A stretch of 19,202 nt of DNA from Gammaproteobacteria bacterium (GTDB taxonomy: Bacteria; Pseudomonadota; Gammaproteobacteria; GRL18): positions 1-19,202 of the forward strand of contig DAOVUK010000008.1 in the NCBI GenBank assembly GCA_030632625.1. Direction: 5' to 3'. The position numbers were made by a program, and so were the translations under genes. Every line of letters starts with the position of its first letter. Position 1 is the stretch's first letter. This document shows positions 12,834-19,202 of this stretch, one piece after another. The notes beneath the pieces were generated by a model. The model ran no database searches, was not told where the DNA came from, and saw only the letters and a program-made list of their open reading frames with translations.

Positions 12834-13103
12834 TTAGGGGAACAATAAATCATCCAGCTTGCCAGCGGATTCTGCAGCAAAAAGATCATCACAACCGCCG
12901 ACATGAGTTTCACCAATAAAAATCTGCGGTACAGAGGTCACACCATTACTTTTTTGTATCATTTCACTGCGCAACTCAGGCTGAGCACCGACATCAATTT
13001 CAGTATAGTTTACTTCTTTAGAATTTAATAAGCCTTTAGCTCTGACGCAATAGGGGCAGTATTGAGTCAGATAAATAGTAATTTCTGCTTGTGTTTTAGC
13101 CAT
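12834..13103 (-). CDS. grxC: Glutaredoxin 3 (GrxC)
   Basis: Small glutathione-dependent disulfide reductase of the cytoplasm. The dithiol active site CPYC is at residues 16-19 after the first strand (EITIYLTQY). The GSH-binding cis-proline TSVPQIFIG (about 56-64) and GGCDDL (about 69-74) are present. Its 89 aa are normal for GrxC. The gene starts ten bases after yibN, in the conserved yibN-grxC-secB order. AGGAT just upstream supports the start. Together with the rhodanese upstream and TrxC downstream it could handle persulfide or disulfide exchange; that combined role is an inference. Confidence 0.96.
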   Translation of the reverse strand: MAKTQAEITIYLTQYCPYCVRAKGLLNSKEVNYTEIDVGAQPELRSEMIQKSNGVTSVPQIFIGETHVGGCDDLFAAESAGKLDDLLFP

Positions 13104-13113
13104 ATATCATCCT

Positions 13114-13527
13114 TTATTTATTCATTGGTAAATTTTCACTTTCCCAGGCCAGCACACCACCACGCAGGTTATGTACTTTTTCAAAGCCGCTTTTCTTCAA
13201 AATACCGCATGCTCTGCCGGAACGACTGCCGGAACGACACCCCAAAATAATATTATTGTCCTTATATTTATCTAACTCGCTTACCCGTGATTTAAGTGCA
13301 CTCAAAGGAATATGAATGGAATCCTTAATATGACCAGATTGATACTCTTTGTCTTCTCTGATATCAAGCACCAGACTGCCTGTCTCGTGGCTCATTAACT
13401 GCACTGCCTGCTGAGGGCTGATATCATAGCTTGATTTCAAAAATGAATTAATGATCATTCCCAGCAGAAAAAACCACATGAGTATCATGACCCAGTTGGC
13501 CGTAACAAATTCGTTCAGGTGTTCCAT
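13114..13527 (-). CDS. yibN: Membrane-anchored rhodanese-domain protein YibN
   Basis: A 137-aa single rhodanese domain behind an N-terminal membrane helix (residues 11-29, NWVMILMWFFLLGMIINSF). The domain shows VLDIREDKEYQSGHIKDSI (53-71) and the active-site loop GCRSGSRSG with catalytic C97, in the expected position, then GGVLAWESENLP. Such proteins carry sulfane sulfur on the cysteine as a persulfide; the exact substrate of YibN is unknown. It is the first gene of the minus-strand run, 10 bases before grxC. A TGCTATGCT extended -10-like sequence at 13611-13616 (minus strand) could be its promoter; the upstream terminator separates it from the regulator gene. Confidence 0.94.
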   Translation of the reverse strand: MEHLNEFVTANWVMILMWFFLLGMIINSFLKSSYDISPQQAVQLMSHETGSLVLDIREDKEYQSGHIKDSIHIPLSALKSRVSELDKYKDNNIILGCRSGSRSGRACGILKKSGFEKVHNLRGGVLAWESENLPMNK

Positions 13528-13610
13528 TGTTTATATACCATGACATCTGTAGGCCAATGCGTATATCGCACACAGCCATTTTGTAAAAAACGTTTTATAA
13601 AGTAGGGGGT

Positions 13611-13616
13611 AGCATA
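13611..13616 (-). promoter_or_regulatory. Possible extended -10 box of yibN
   Basis: TATGCT preceded by TGC on the minus strand, about 85 bases before the yibN start. The -35 region (TTTTCT) is poor, consistent with an extended -10 promoter but weak evidence alone. Confidence 0.3.
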
Positions 13617-13706
13617 GCAAAAACAGCCTCAGAAGAAAATCTGAATTACTGTATTTTACAGCAGATTTAAAGAGAAAAGCGCCGGGGGATTCGAAATTTA
13701 CAGACA

Positions 13707-13747
13707 AAAATGCCAGAACAGGCACAATACACCCGTTCTGGCATTTT
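13707..13747. terminator. Rho-independent terminator after the ArsR-family gene, likely bidirectional
   Basis: AAAATGCCAGAAC (13707-13719) pairs perfectly with GTTCTGGCATTTT (13735-13747), a 13-bp stem, with two further GC pairs inside. On the minus strand the stem runs into TTTTTGTCTG about 80 bases after the regulator's stop codon; on the plus strand it ends TTTTATG. Confidence 0.8.
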
Positions 13748-13825
13748 ATGACAGCCACTACTATGCAGCAATTTTATGCACAACAGACTACTTTAAATAA
13801 TCAGCAGATGTTTGCAAAATGGCTG

Positions 13826-14179
13826 TTAGCCAATAGTGCAGAAAACATCTCTCATCATACCAATCAGACGTAATGTCCTGGCATCACCGACCCGGTAGTA
13901 AACTCTGTTTGCATCTTTACGCGAAGCAAGAATACCTTTATCTCTTAAGATAGCCAGATGTTGGGAAATATTGCTTTGTGATGTACCCACTTTTTCCACA
14001 ATATCCTGAACACTGATTTCTTGAGCACCCAAAGTGCATAAAATTTTCAAGCGTAAAGGATGAGACATTGCTTTCAATGATCGGGAAGCTCGATCAATGT
14101 CTTCATCACGTGACATTAAATCCATATTCATATCGCAACAATCCGTTTCGCTGATGTTAAATTGGTCGCCCATATTCAT
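13826..14179 (-). CDS. ArsR-family regulator with persulfide-sensor cysteine pair
   Basis: A 117-aa winged-helix repressor. The core LKAMSHPLRLKILCTLG (35-51), the recognition helix TSQSNISQHLAILRDKGIL (68-86) and the wing RKDANRVYYRV (88-98) identify the ArsR/SmtB family. Cys48 in KILC and Cys114 in VFCTIG are 66 residues apart, the same spacing as the redox pair of SqrR (C41/C107), and the two contexts match E. coli YgaV, recalled as SHPKRLLILCML and NVYCP. These respond to sulfide or persulfide, so a sulfur-stress role is likely but inferred. An extra CC (14-15) and a Met-rich N-terminus are unusual and might bind metal instead. AGGAAAT precedes the start. It is followed by a strong terminator, then yibN-grxC-trxC. 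Confidence 0.85.
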   Translation of the reverse strand: MNMGDQFNISETDCCDMNMDLMSRDEDIDRASRSLKAMSHPLRLKILCTLGAQEISVQDIVEKVGTSQSNISQHLAILRDKGILASRKDANRVYYRVGDARTLRLIGMMRDVFCTIG

Positions 14180-14648
14180 ATTTCCTAGTTATTCACTAAT
14201 ATAACAATAAAAGTATACAATAATATTAAGAAAAATGAGCTATTTTTTTTAATTTTCTTTCTTTTAATAGGGTTTTTTTTGATTTTATCGGTTTAATCTT
14301 ACTTTTTTCTCAAAAAACAAAGCCGCCCTCAGTCCAAAAAAAGCATTTCAGCAACAAATCATTTGTTTTTTATAAACTTTGATAAAATCAAAAGAATTTC
14401 TTTATTAGCAGACCCAAAATAACTTATTATAGTAATCTGTCCGAGGATAGATTCTTTTATGCTGATTACATTTTCTATTCGCAGAATACTCCCGGGTTAA
14501 TTTTAAGCAATTACTTGAAAAAAATATTGTTTAACCCCATGTTTAACCAGTATATTAATTAATCATAGCTGATTAGTTTCCGGGCAAACTCCGGGCAATG
14601 ATTCAGTAAACAACTCCTGAAATTGGATTTATTTAAGCTACTTAATTT
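14180..14648. other. 469-base divergent spacer between the ArsR-family gene and gpmI
   Basis: Very AT-rich, with no gene seen. It should hold the promoters of both flanking genes. For gpmI a plausible pair is TTAGCA (14405-14410), 17 bases, TATAGT (14428-14433). Between it and gpmI are an inverted pair GGGTTAA (14494-14500) / TTAACCC (14531-14537) and a doubled CCGGGCAA (near 14580-14597). Their roles are not known. Confidence 0.4.
14212..14217 (-). promoter_or_regulatory. Possible -10 box of the ArsR-family gene
   Basis: TATACT on the minus strand 32 bases before the ATG, in a very AT-rich stretch. TAATAT and ATATTA half-sites lie on either side (from about 14197 and 14223), which could serve a dimeric repressor acting on itself. 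No clear -35. Confidence 0.3.
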
Positions 14649-16217
14649 ATGTCAAAAATACCAAAGCCTCTGGCTCTTATCATTTTAGATGGCTGGGGCT
14701 ACTCAGAAGATCCCCGTCATAATGCAATTATGGAAGCAAAAACACCTGTTTTTGATAAATTGTGGAAACAATATCCTCATACTCTGATAAAAGCATCAGG
14801 AGCAGAAGTCGGCCTGCCCGCCGGACAGATGGGCAACTCAGAAGTAGGACACCTGAATATCGGCTCCGGCCGGGTGGTCTATCAGGAATACACCCGGGTA
14901 AGCCGGGCAATTCGTACCGGTTCTTTTTTTAGCAACTGCACATTAACAGAAGCGGTTGATAAAGCGATTAAAAATGATTCGGCAGTACACATTATGGGTC
15001 TGCTCTCCCCTGGCGGCGTGCACAGCCATGAATGTCATATTCATGCCATGACCAAACTTGCGGCCGATCGGGGTATGAAAAAAGTCTATCTGCACGCATT
15101 TCTTGATGGTCGTGATACTGCCCCCAAAAGCGCTGAAAAATCAATTAATGACATGCAGGCTGTTTTTGATGAACAAGGCAGCGGCCGTTTCGCCTCAGTT
15201 GTGGGGCGCTATTTTGCTATGGATCGTGATCATCGTTGGGATCGCGTCAAGTCTTCTTATGATGCCATGGCAGAAGGTCAGGGTAAATTTACTTCACCCA
15301 GTGCATTAGATGCACTGCTTCAAGCCTACCAAAGAGATGAATCAGATGAATTTGTGCAGGCCACAACCATCGTGCCTAAAGGCAAAAAAGCAGTCCGCAT
15401 CAAAGATGGTGACGTTTTAATCTTTATGAATTATCGTTCTGATCGGGCTCGCGAAATCACCCGCCCTTTTATTGAAGATAATTTTGAAGCATTTAAACGT
15501 GAACGCAAGATCAAACTGGCTGAGTTTGTCAGTTTAACAGAATATTCCTCTAAATTTGATATCCCGGTGGCATTCCCGCCGGAACGACTGACTAATGTGT
15601 TTGGTGAATACATTTCTAACCTGGGCCTGCGCCAGCTGCGCATTGCCGAAACAGAAAAATATGCTCATGTCACCTTTTTCTTTAATGGCGGTATTGAAGA
15701 CCCCTTCCCCTATGAAGATCGCATTTTAATCAATTCACCTGATGTTGCCACCTATGATCTGCAGCCGCAGATGAATGCTCCGGAATTATCCGAAAAATTA
15801 ATTAGCGCAATTAAGTCCAAGCAATATGACACCATTATCTGTAATTTTGCCAATCCGGACATGGTCGGTCATACCGGCAATGAATCCGCCGCAATTGAAG
15901 CCATAGAAGCTCTGGATGGTATTCTGAAGAAGCTTTCTCATGCCATCCTTAAAGTTGGCGGGGAAATGCTTATTACCGCTGATCATGGTAATGCTGAACT
16001 GATGATGGATGAAAGCACAGGACAGGCACATACGGCTCACACCTGTAATCCAGTGCCTTTTATTTATCTCGGACGTGATGCCGTGATGGCTGACACCGGC
16101 GCATTATCTGATATTGCGCCAACTCTGCTGTATTTAATGGGCATTGAAGTACCCCCGGAAATGAATGGCCGTTCTTTAGTGACTCTGGCTGAAGATGTTG
16201 CAGCACAAGCTGAATAA
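14649..16217 (+). CDS. gpmI: 2,3-bisphosphoglycerate-independent phosphoglycerate mutase GpmI
   Basis: Manganese-dependent enzyme of glycolysis and gluconeogenesis that interconverts 3- and 2-phosphoglycerate through a phosphoserine. Visible motifs are the first metal site ILDGWG (D14), the nucleophile in MGNSEVGHLNIGSG (S64), GGVHSHE, DGRDTAP (about residues 154-160), GRYFAMDRDHRWDR, FMNYRSDRARE, FANPDMVGHTG, TADHGNAE and HTAHTCNPVP, which together supply both metal sites and the substrate pocket. The 522-aa length is slightly above the usual 510-515 because of a short C-terminal tail. The start is fixed by the conserved N-terminus; the ribosome site is weak. It is followed by envC and ctpA in the order found in E. 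coli and relatives. Confidence 0.97.
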   Translation: MSKIPKPLALIILDGWGYSEDPRHNAIMEAKTPVFDKLWKQYPHTLIKASGAEVGLPAGQMGNSEVGHLNIGSGRVVYQEYTRVSRAIRTGSFFSNCTLTEAVDKAIKNDSAVHIMGLLSPGGVHSHECHIHAMTKLAADRGMKKVYLHAFLDGRDTAPKSAEKSINDMQAVFDEQGSGRFASVVGRYFAMDRDHRWDRVKSSYDAMAEGQGKFTSPSALDALLQAYQRDESDEFVQATTIVPKGKKAVRIKDGDVLIFMNYRSDRAREITRPFIEDNFEAFKRERKIKLAEFVSLTEYSSKFDIPVAFPPERLTNVFGEYISNLGLRQLRIAETEKYAHVTFFFNGGIEDPFPYEDRILINSPDVATYDLQPQMNAPELSEKLISAIKSKQYDTIICNFANPDMVGHTGNESAAIEAIEALDGILKKLSHAILKVGGEMLITADHGNAELMMDESTGQAHTAHTCNPVPFIYLGRDAVMADTGALSDIAPTLLYLMGIEVPPEMNGRSLVTLAEDVAAQAE

Positions 16218-16253
16218 GTTATAAAATAGTATTCATCCATAAAGAACCTTTTT

Positions 16254-16367
16254 GGGGCGAATACTCCTGTAGTAAAACGCACCCCTATAAAATAAATCAT
16301 CTATTGATCAATGCATTATAAATACACTAAGTGCAGAGGCGGATTTTACTACAAAAGTATTCGCCTT
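16254..16367. repeat. Inverted pair of ~30-bp palindromic elements around the envC start
   Basis: GGCGAATACTCCTGTAGTAA (within 16254-16285) recurs in reverse orientation at 16337-16367, where the complement reads GGCGAATACTTTTGTAGTAA; 20 of 22 core bases agree. Each copy is itself a hairpin, the first pairing GGGGCG with CGCACCCC around TACT/AGTA. The layout is that of paired REP (BIME-like) elements. The second copy lies inside the annotated 5' end of envC. Confidence 0.75.
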
Positions 16368-17600
16368 ATTAATGAAGACACAGCCGTCAGCTCCAGGCAG
16401 TCTTATAGTAATAGGCAACACTCATTCCGGTATTCTGTATTTTTTCCCCGTTTTTCTATTTTGCTCATTTTATTACTGCTCACAGCAAGCAGTCATATCC
16501 TTGCAGCTGCAAAATCAAAAGGACAATTGCAGCAGCAGGAATTAACACAACTACGCCAGGATATTTCAGCGCTGAAAAACAAGCTGAAAAAACAGCAAAA
16601 TGAAAAAACTCAATTGGAAAAAGAAGTTCAGCAGGCAGAGCAGGCCATTGCAGATAATGCCCGCCAGTTTTTTTCCACACAACAGCAAATAACACCGCTT
16701 AATAACAGTCTGTCAGAACTTAATAAAAAATTATCTCAAAACAGTCAGAACCTTATTGTTCAGCAACAGCTGTTATCAGGGCAGTTACAGGCCAGTTATG
16801 CCATTGGCCGCCAGGAATATATCAAGCTGCTGCTAAACCAGCAAAACCCCGCGACTATAAGCCGAATAATGACCTATTATGATTATTTCAATAAAGCTCG
16901 CAGCCAGCAAATTGCCAGAGTAAACAGTCTGCTGCAAAACATTATTAATGATAAACAACAAATCAGTTTAACCACTCAGACACTGCAGGATAAGCAATAT
17001 CAATTACAACAGGAAAAAAAATCATTACAGGAAAAACAGGCTGAGCGTAATACTCTGGTGACAAAATTAAATCAGGATATTATTTCAAAAGATAAAAAAC
17101 TGGCCAACCTGTTAAAAGATAAAAAGAACCTGACACTACTAATTAATAAACTTAAAAAAGCACTGGATGACATTCCTGTTCTACCCACTGAAAAGCCTTT
17201 TTCTAAACAGCGCGGCAAGCTCTACTGGCCAGCTAAAGGCAAAGTTAAAAAATTATTTAATCACTGGCGCAGTGTCGGCAAGGTAAAATGGCAGGGAAAT
17301 ATTATCAGAGCAATTGAAGGTACACCTGTGCACACCATATCTAATGGCAGAATTGCATATTCTGATTGGCTCAGAGGTTATGGTCTCATCACTATTATTG
17401 ACCATGGTGACGGCTATATGAGTTTATACGGGCATAATCAAACACTGCTCAAAGAGGAGGGAGACTGGGTTGAGAATAATGAAATAATTGCTACAGTTGG
17501 TAGTAGCGGGGGGTTAAAAAGTGTCGGACTCTATTTCGAAATCCGTCATAATGGCAAACCATCGAACCCATCCCGCTGGTGTAAAAAGCAACGTCGTTAA
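16311..17600 (+). CDS. envC: EnvC-type murein hydrolase activator (degenerate LytM domain)
   Basis: Periplasmic activator of the septal amidases AmiA/AmiB in daughter-cell separation. The protein has a hydrophobic export segment (about 48-66, LLILLLLTASSHILAAA), a long Gln-rich coiled coil (about 70-275) and a C-terminal LytM/M23 fold (about 305-425: GTPVHTISNGRIAYSDWLRG, DHGDGYMSLYGHNQTLL, WVENNEIIATVGSSGG, LYFEIRHNGKPSNP). The zinc ligands of true M23 peptidases are missing: no HxxxD before the GTPV strand and LYFEIR in place of LHFEIR, as expected of EnvC. The 47 residues before the export segment are unusually long, and residues about 9-19 come from a repeat element, so the true start is doubtful; no other ATG, GTG or TTG fits in frame. 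Confidence 0.88.
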   Translation: MHYKYTKCRGGFYYKSIRLINEDTAVSSRQSYSNRQHSFRYSVFFPRFSILLILLLLTASSHILAAAKSKGQLQQQELTQLRQDISALKNKLKKQQNEKTQLEKEVQQAEQAIADNARQFFSTQQQITPLNNSLSELNKKLSQNSQNLIVQQQLLSGQLQASYAIGRQEYIKLLLNQQNPATISRIMTYYDYFNKARSQQIARVNSLLQNIINDKQQISLTTQTLQDKQYQLQQEKKSLQEKQAERNTLVTKLNQDIISKDKKLANLLKDKKNLTLLINKLKKALDDIPVLPTEKPFSKQRGKLYWPAKGKVKKLFNHWRSVGKVKWQGNIIRAIEGTPVHTISNGRIAYSDWLRGYGLITIIDHGDGYMSLYGHNQTLLKEEGDWVENNEIIATVGSSGGLKSVGLYFEIRHNGKPSNPSRWCKKQRR

Positions 17601-17713
17601 ACAAAAGCCAATCCCGGTTCAATCATTGCTTTAGTGGATGATTTTAGTTTTTTTACATGATAAGGTAATCGTTCGCCTATCAATGAATAATGTAACAGGC
17701 TCCTAGTAAGCTA

Positions 17714-17735
17714 CGTCTCAAAGGGAGAAGAGACG
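17714..17735. repeat. Small hairpin upstream of ctpA
   Basis: CGTCTC (17714-17719) and GAGACG (17730-17735) form a 6-bp stem around a ten-base loop, followed by five A. It lies in the 184-base spacer between envC and ctpA; role unknown. Confidence 0.4.
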
Positions 17736-17784
17736 AAAAATTATCTCCTGGCAAATTTAATAGCATCTTATTCTGGAGTAATGG

Positions 17785-19167
17785 ATGATTAAACCACCGT
17801 ATCTGGCAGTACTCTTTTATCTATCATTTGGCCTGGTTTTTACTTTGCCGTTCAGTACTGTTAATGCCCAATCCGACAAGAGCAAAGCCGAGCCGCTGCC
17901 GCTTGAAATTCTCAAAGAATTCACCGATGCTTTTGCCAGTATAAAGACAGACTATGTTGAAGAGGTGGATGATAAAACCATCTTAAAAAATGCCATCAAG
18001 GGCATGCTGTCCGGTCTGGATCCTCATTCCAGCTATCTGGATGAAAAAAGCTTTAAGCACCTTAAGGAAGGCACCACAGGAGAATTTGGTGGTTTAGGCA
18101 TTGAAGTGGGTATGGAAGATGGTCTGATTAAGGTTATTTCTCCCATTGATGACACACCTGCCCAACGTGCAGGAATTCAGCCCGGTGATCTGATTTTTCG
18201 TATTGATGATAAACCCGTAAAAGATTTGGAACTGGACGAAGCAGTCAAGTTGATGCGTGGTAAGCCAGGTACTGAAATTAAACTCTCCATTATTCGTGAA
18301 GGCACTGACAAACCATTAACGTTCACCTTAAAGCGTGCCGTTATTAAAGTAAAGAGCGTTAAATTTCGTCTGCTTGAGGAAGATTTTGGCTATCTCAGAA
18401 TTTCCAGCTTTCAGTCCAGAACTGCAGAACAGCTTAAAAAAGCACTCAAAACCCTGCTTAAGGACAATAAAAAACAAGCTCTTAAAGGTTTAATTCTGGA
18501 TTTAAGAAATAACCCGGGTGGAGTCCTGAATAGTTCTGTCGATGTTTCCGATGTATTTCTGGATAAGGGATTAATTGTTTATACTCAGGGGCGAATTAAA
18601 GACTCCGAGCTGAGATTTTCTGCTTCCCGTGGTGATGCACTCAAGGGTGCACCAATCGTTGTTCTGGTCAATGGCGGCTCGGCATCTGCATCAGAGATTG
18701 TTGCCGGCGCATTACAGGATCACCGACGTGCGATTATTATGGGTTCGGATACTTTTGGCAAGGGTTCCGTGCAGACCATTAAACCGCTGACCAGAAAAAC
18801 AGCCATTAAACTGACCACAGCCCGTTATTACACGCCATCCGGCCGCTCAATTCAGGCCGAAGGTATCGTTCCTGATATCAGACTGGCCAATGTCAGTCTG
18901 GCAACAAAAGAAATAAGTTCATTCTCTCAGGTTAAAGAGTCCGACTTAAAAGGTCATCTTGGACATACAAAGAATAATGAGTCATCAACCAGGAGCAAAG
19001 AGCCTTCAAGCAAAAATAAAGAGTCTTCTAAGAAGGGCAAAAAAACATCCGGCACGAATTCCAGTGATGAAAAAAATAATAGTGAACCCACAGATTATGC
19101 TCTTCATGAAGCACTCAACCTGCTTAAGGGACTTAATATTCTCGGCGCAAAAAAGACGGCTGAATAA
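17785..19167 (+). CDS. ctpA: C-terminal processing peptidase, S41 family (CtpA-like)
   Basis: Periplasmic Ser-Lys protease. A signal peptide spans residues 1-28 (ending VNAQ). The N-terminal helical part (about 38-95), a PDZ domain (about 98-183, with EFGGLGIEVGMEDG, GIQPGDLIFRIDD) and the S41 domain (about 185-365) follow in order. The catalytic pair is S301 in GGSASASEI and K326 in DTFGKGSVQT, 25 apart as in the D1-processing protease, with Q330 as the likely third residue. The C-terminal tail (about 385-436) is low-complexity Ser/Lys/Glu/Asn, then a short helix to the end. The start has GGAG close upstream; an out-of-frame ATG lies four bases before. It follows envC, as in other gammaproteobacteria, where a deacetylase-like gene often comes next, beyond the window. 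Confidence 0.95.
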   Translation: MIKPPYLAVLFYLSFGLVFTLPFSTVNAQSDKSKAEPLPLEILKEFTDAFASIKTDYVEEVDDKTILKNAIKGMLSGLDPHSSYLDEKSFKHLKEGTTGEFGGLGIEVGMEDGLIKVISPIDDTPAQRAGIQPGDLIFRIDDKPVKDLELDEAVKLMRGKPGTEIKLSIIREGTDKPLTFTLKRAVIKVKSVKFRLLEEDFGYLRISSFQSRTAEQLKKALKTLLKDNKKQALKGLILDLRNNPGGVLNSSVDVSDVFLDKGLIVYTQGRIKDSELRFSASRGDALKGAPIVVLVNGGSASASEIVAGALQDHRRAIIMGSDTFGKGSVQTIKPLTRKTAIKLTTARYYTPSGRSIQAEGIVPDIRLANVSLATKEISSFSQVKESDLKGHLGHTKNNESSTRSKEPSSKNKESSKKGKKTSGTNSSDEKNNSEPTDYALHEALNLLKGLNILGAKKTAE

Positions 19168-19202
19168 ACATGTTGAATATGAGCTATTTTAATACAAAAA
19201 CG

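Noticed and set aside
13531..13758. A 75-aa minus-strand open frame between the ArsR-family gene and yibN.
   Set aside because: It covers the terminator stem and the yibN promoter region, has no family resemblance and reads as a random hydrophobic frame.

Overview
This window looks like a chromosomal segment of an AT-rich gammaproteobacterium. The evidence is gene order: a minus-strand run yibN-grxC-(trxC)-secB-gpsA faces a plus-strand run gpmI-envC-ctpA, an arrangement known from Enterobacterales and other gammaproteobacteria. DUF3334, DUF3012, TrmL and an EnvC-type degenerate LytM protein agree with this. The genus cannot be fixed from the sequence alone. No rRNA, tRNA, CRISPR array, riboswitch or intact mobile element was recognised.

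Layout. 1-2000: a solitary moaA (molybdenum cofactor synthesis), then an unrecognised 157-aa gene flanked by repeats: a 30-bp direct repeat around a hairpin upstream, and 46-bp tandem palindromic units fused to a REP-like palindrome downstream. 2000-4140: a minus-strand DUF3334 (CheX-like) gene, a decayed Y1/RAYT-type transposase, a secreted CAP-domain protein, the last ~50 codons of a lost RND efflux pump ending at a palindromic element, and a 59-aa DUF3012 lipoprotein. 4240-7005: envelope and stress genes (GlsB/YeaQ-like, DUF2892, a secreted cysteine-rich repeat protein, and an MscS channel with a long periplasmic coiled coil). 7040-9275: a frameshifted HTH-protein pseudogene, a cold-shock protein with an odd duplicated start, an unknown 68-aa protein, a poorly explained 390-bp spacer, and an isochorismatase-family hydrolase of clearly higher GC than its surroundings.

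9400-14180, minus strand: core housekeeping with a thiol/sulfur theme. An ArsR-family regulator carries two cysteines spaced as in persulfide sensors (SqrR/BigR/YgaV). It is followed, after a strong terminator, by a membrane-anchored rhodanese (YibN), glutaredoxin 3, thioredoxin 2 and SecB, then GpsA, MurI and TrmL with short gaps. 14650-19170, plus strand: cofactor-independent phosphoglycerate mutase, EnvC (septal amidase activator) and CtpA (periplasmic protease).

No convincing wholly new multi-gene system was found. The items most worth a second look are the two families of palindromic repeats (around the orphan gene at 1380-1853 and around the envC start), the persulfide-sensor-like regulator beside the thiol genes, the cold-shock gene leader, and the gene remnants that were not annotated by simple ORF calling.
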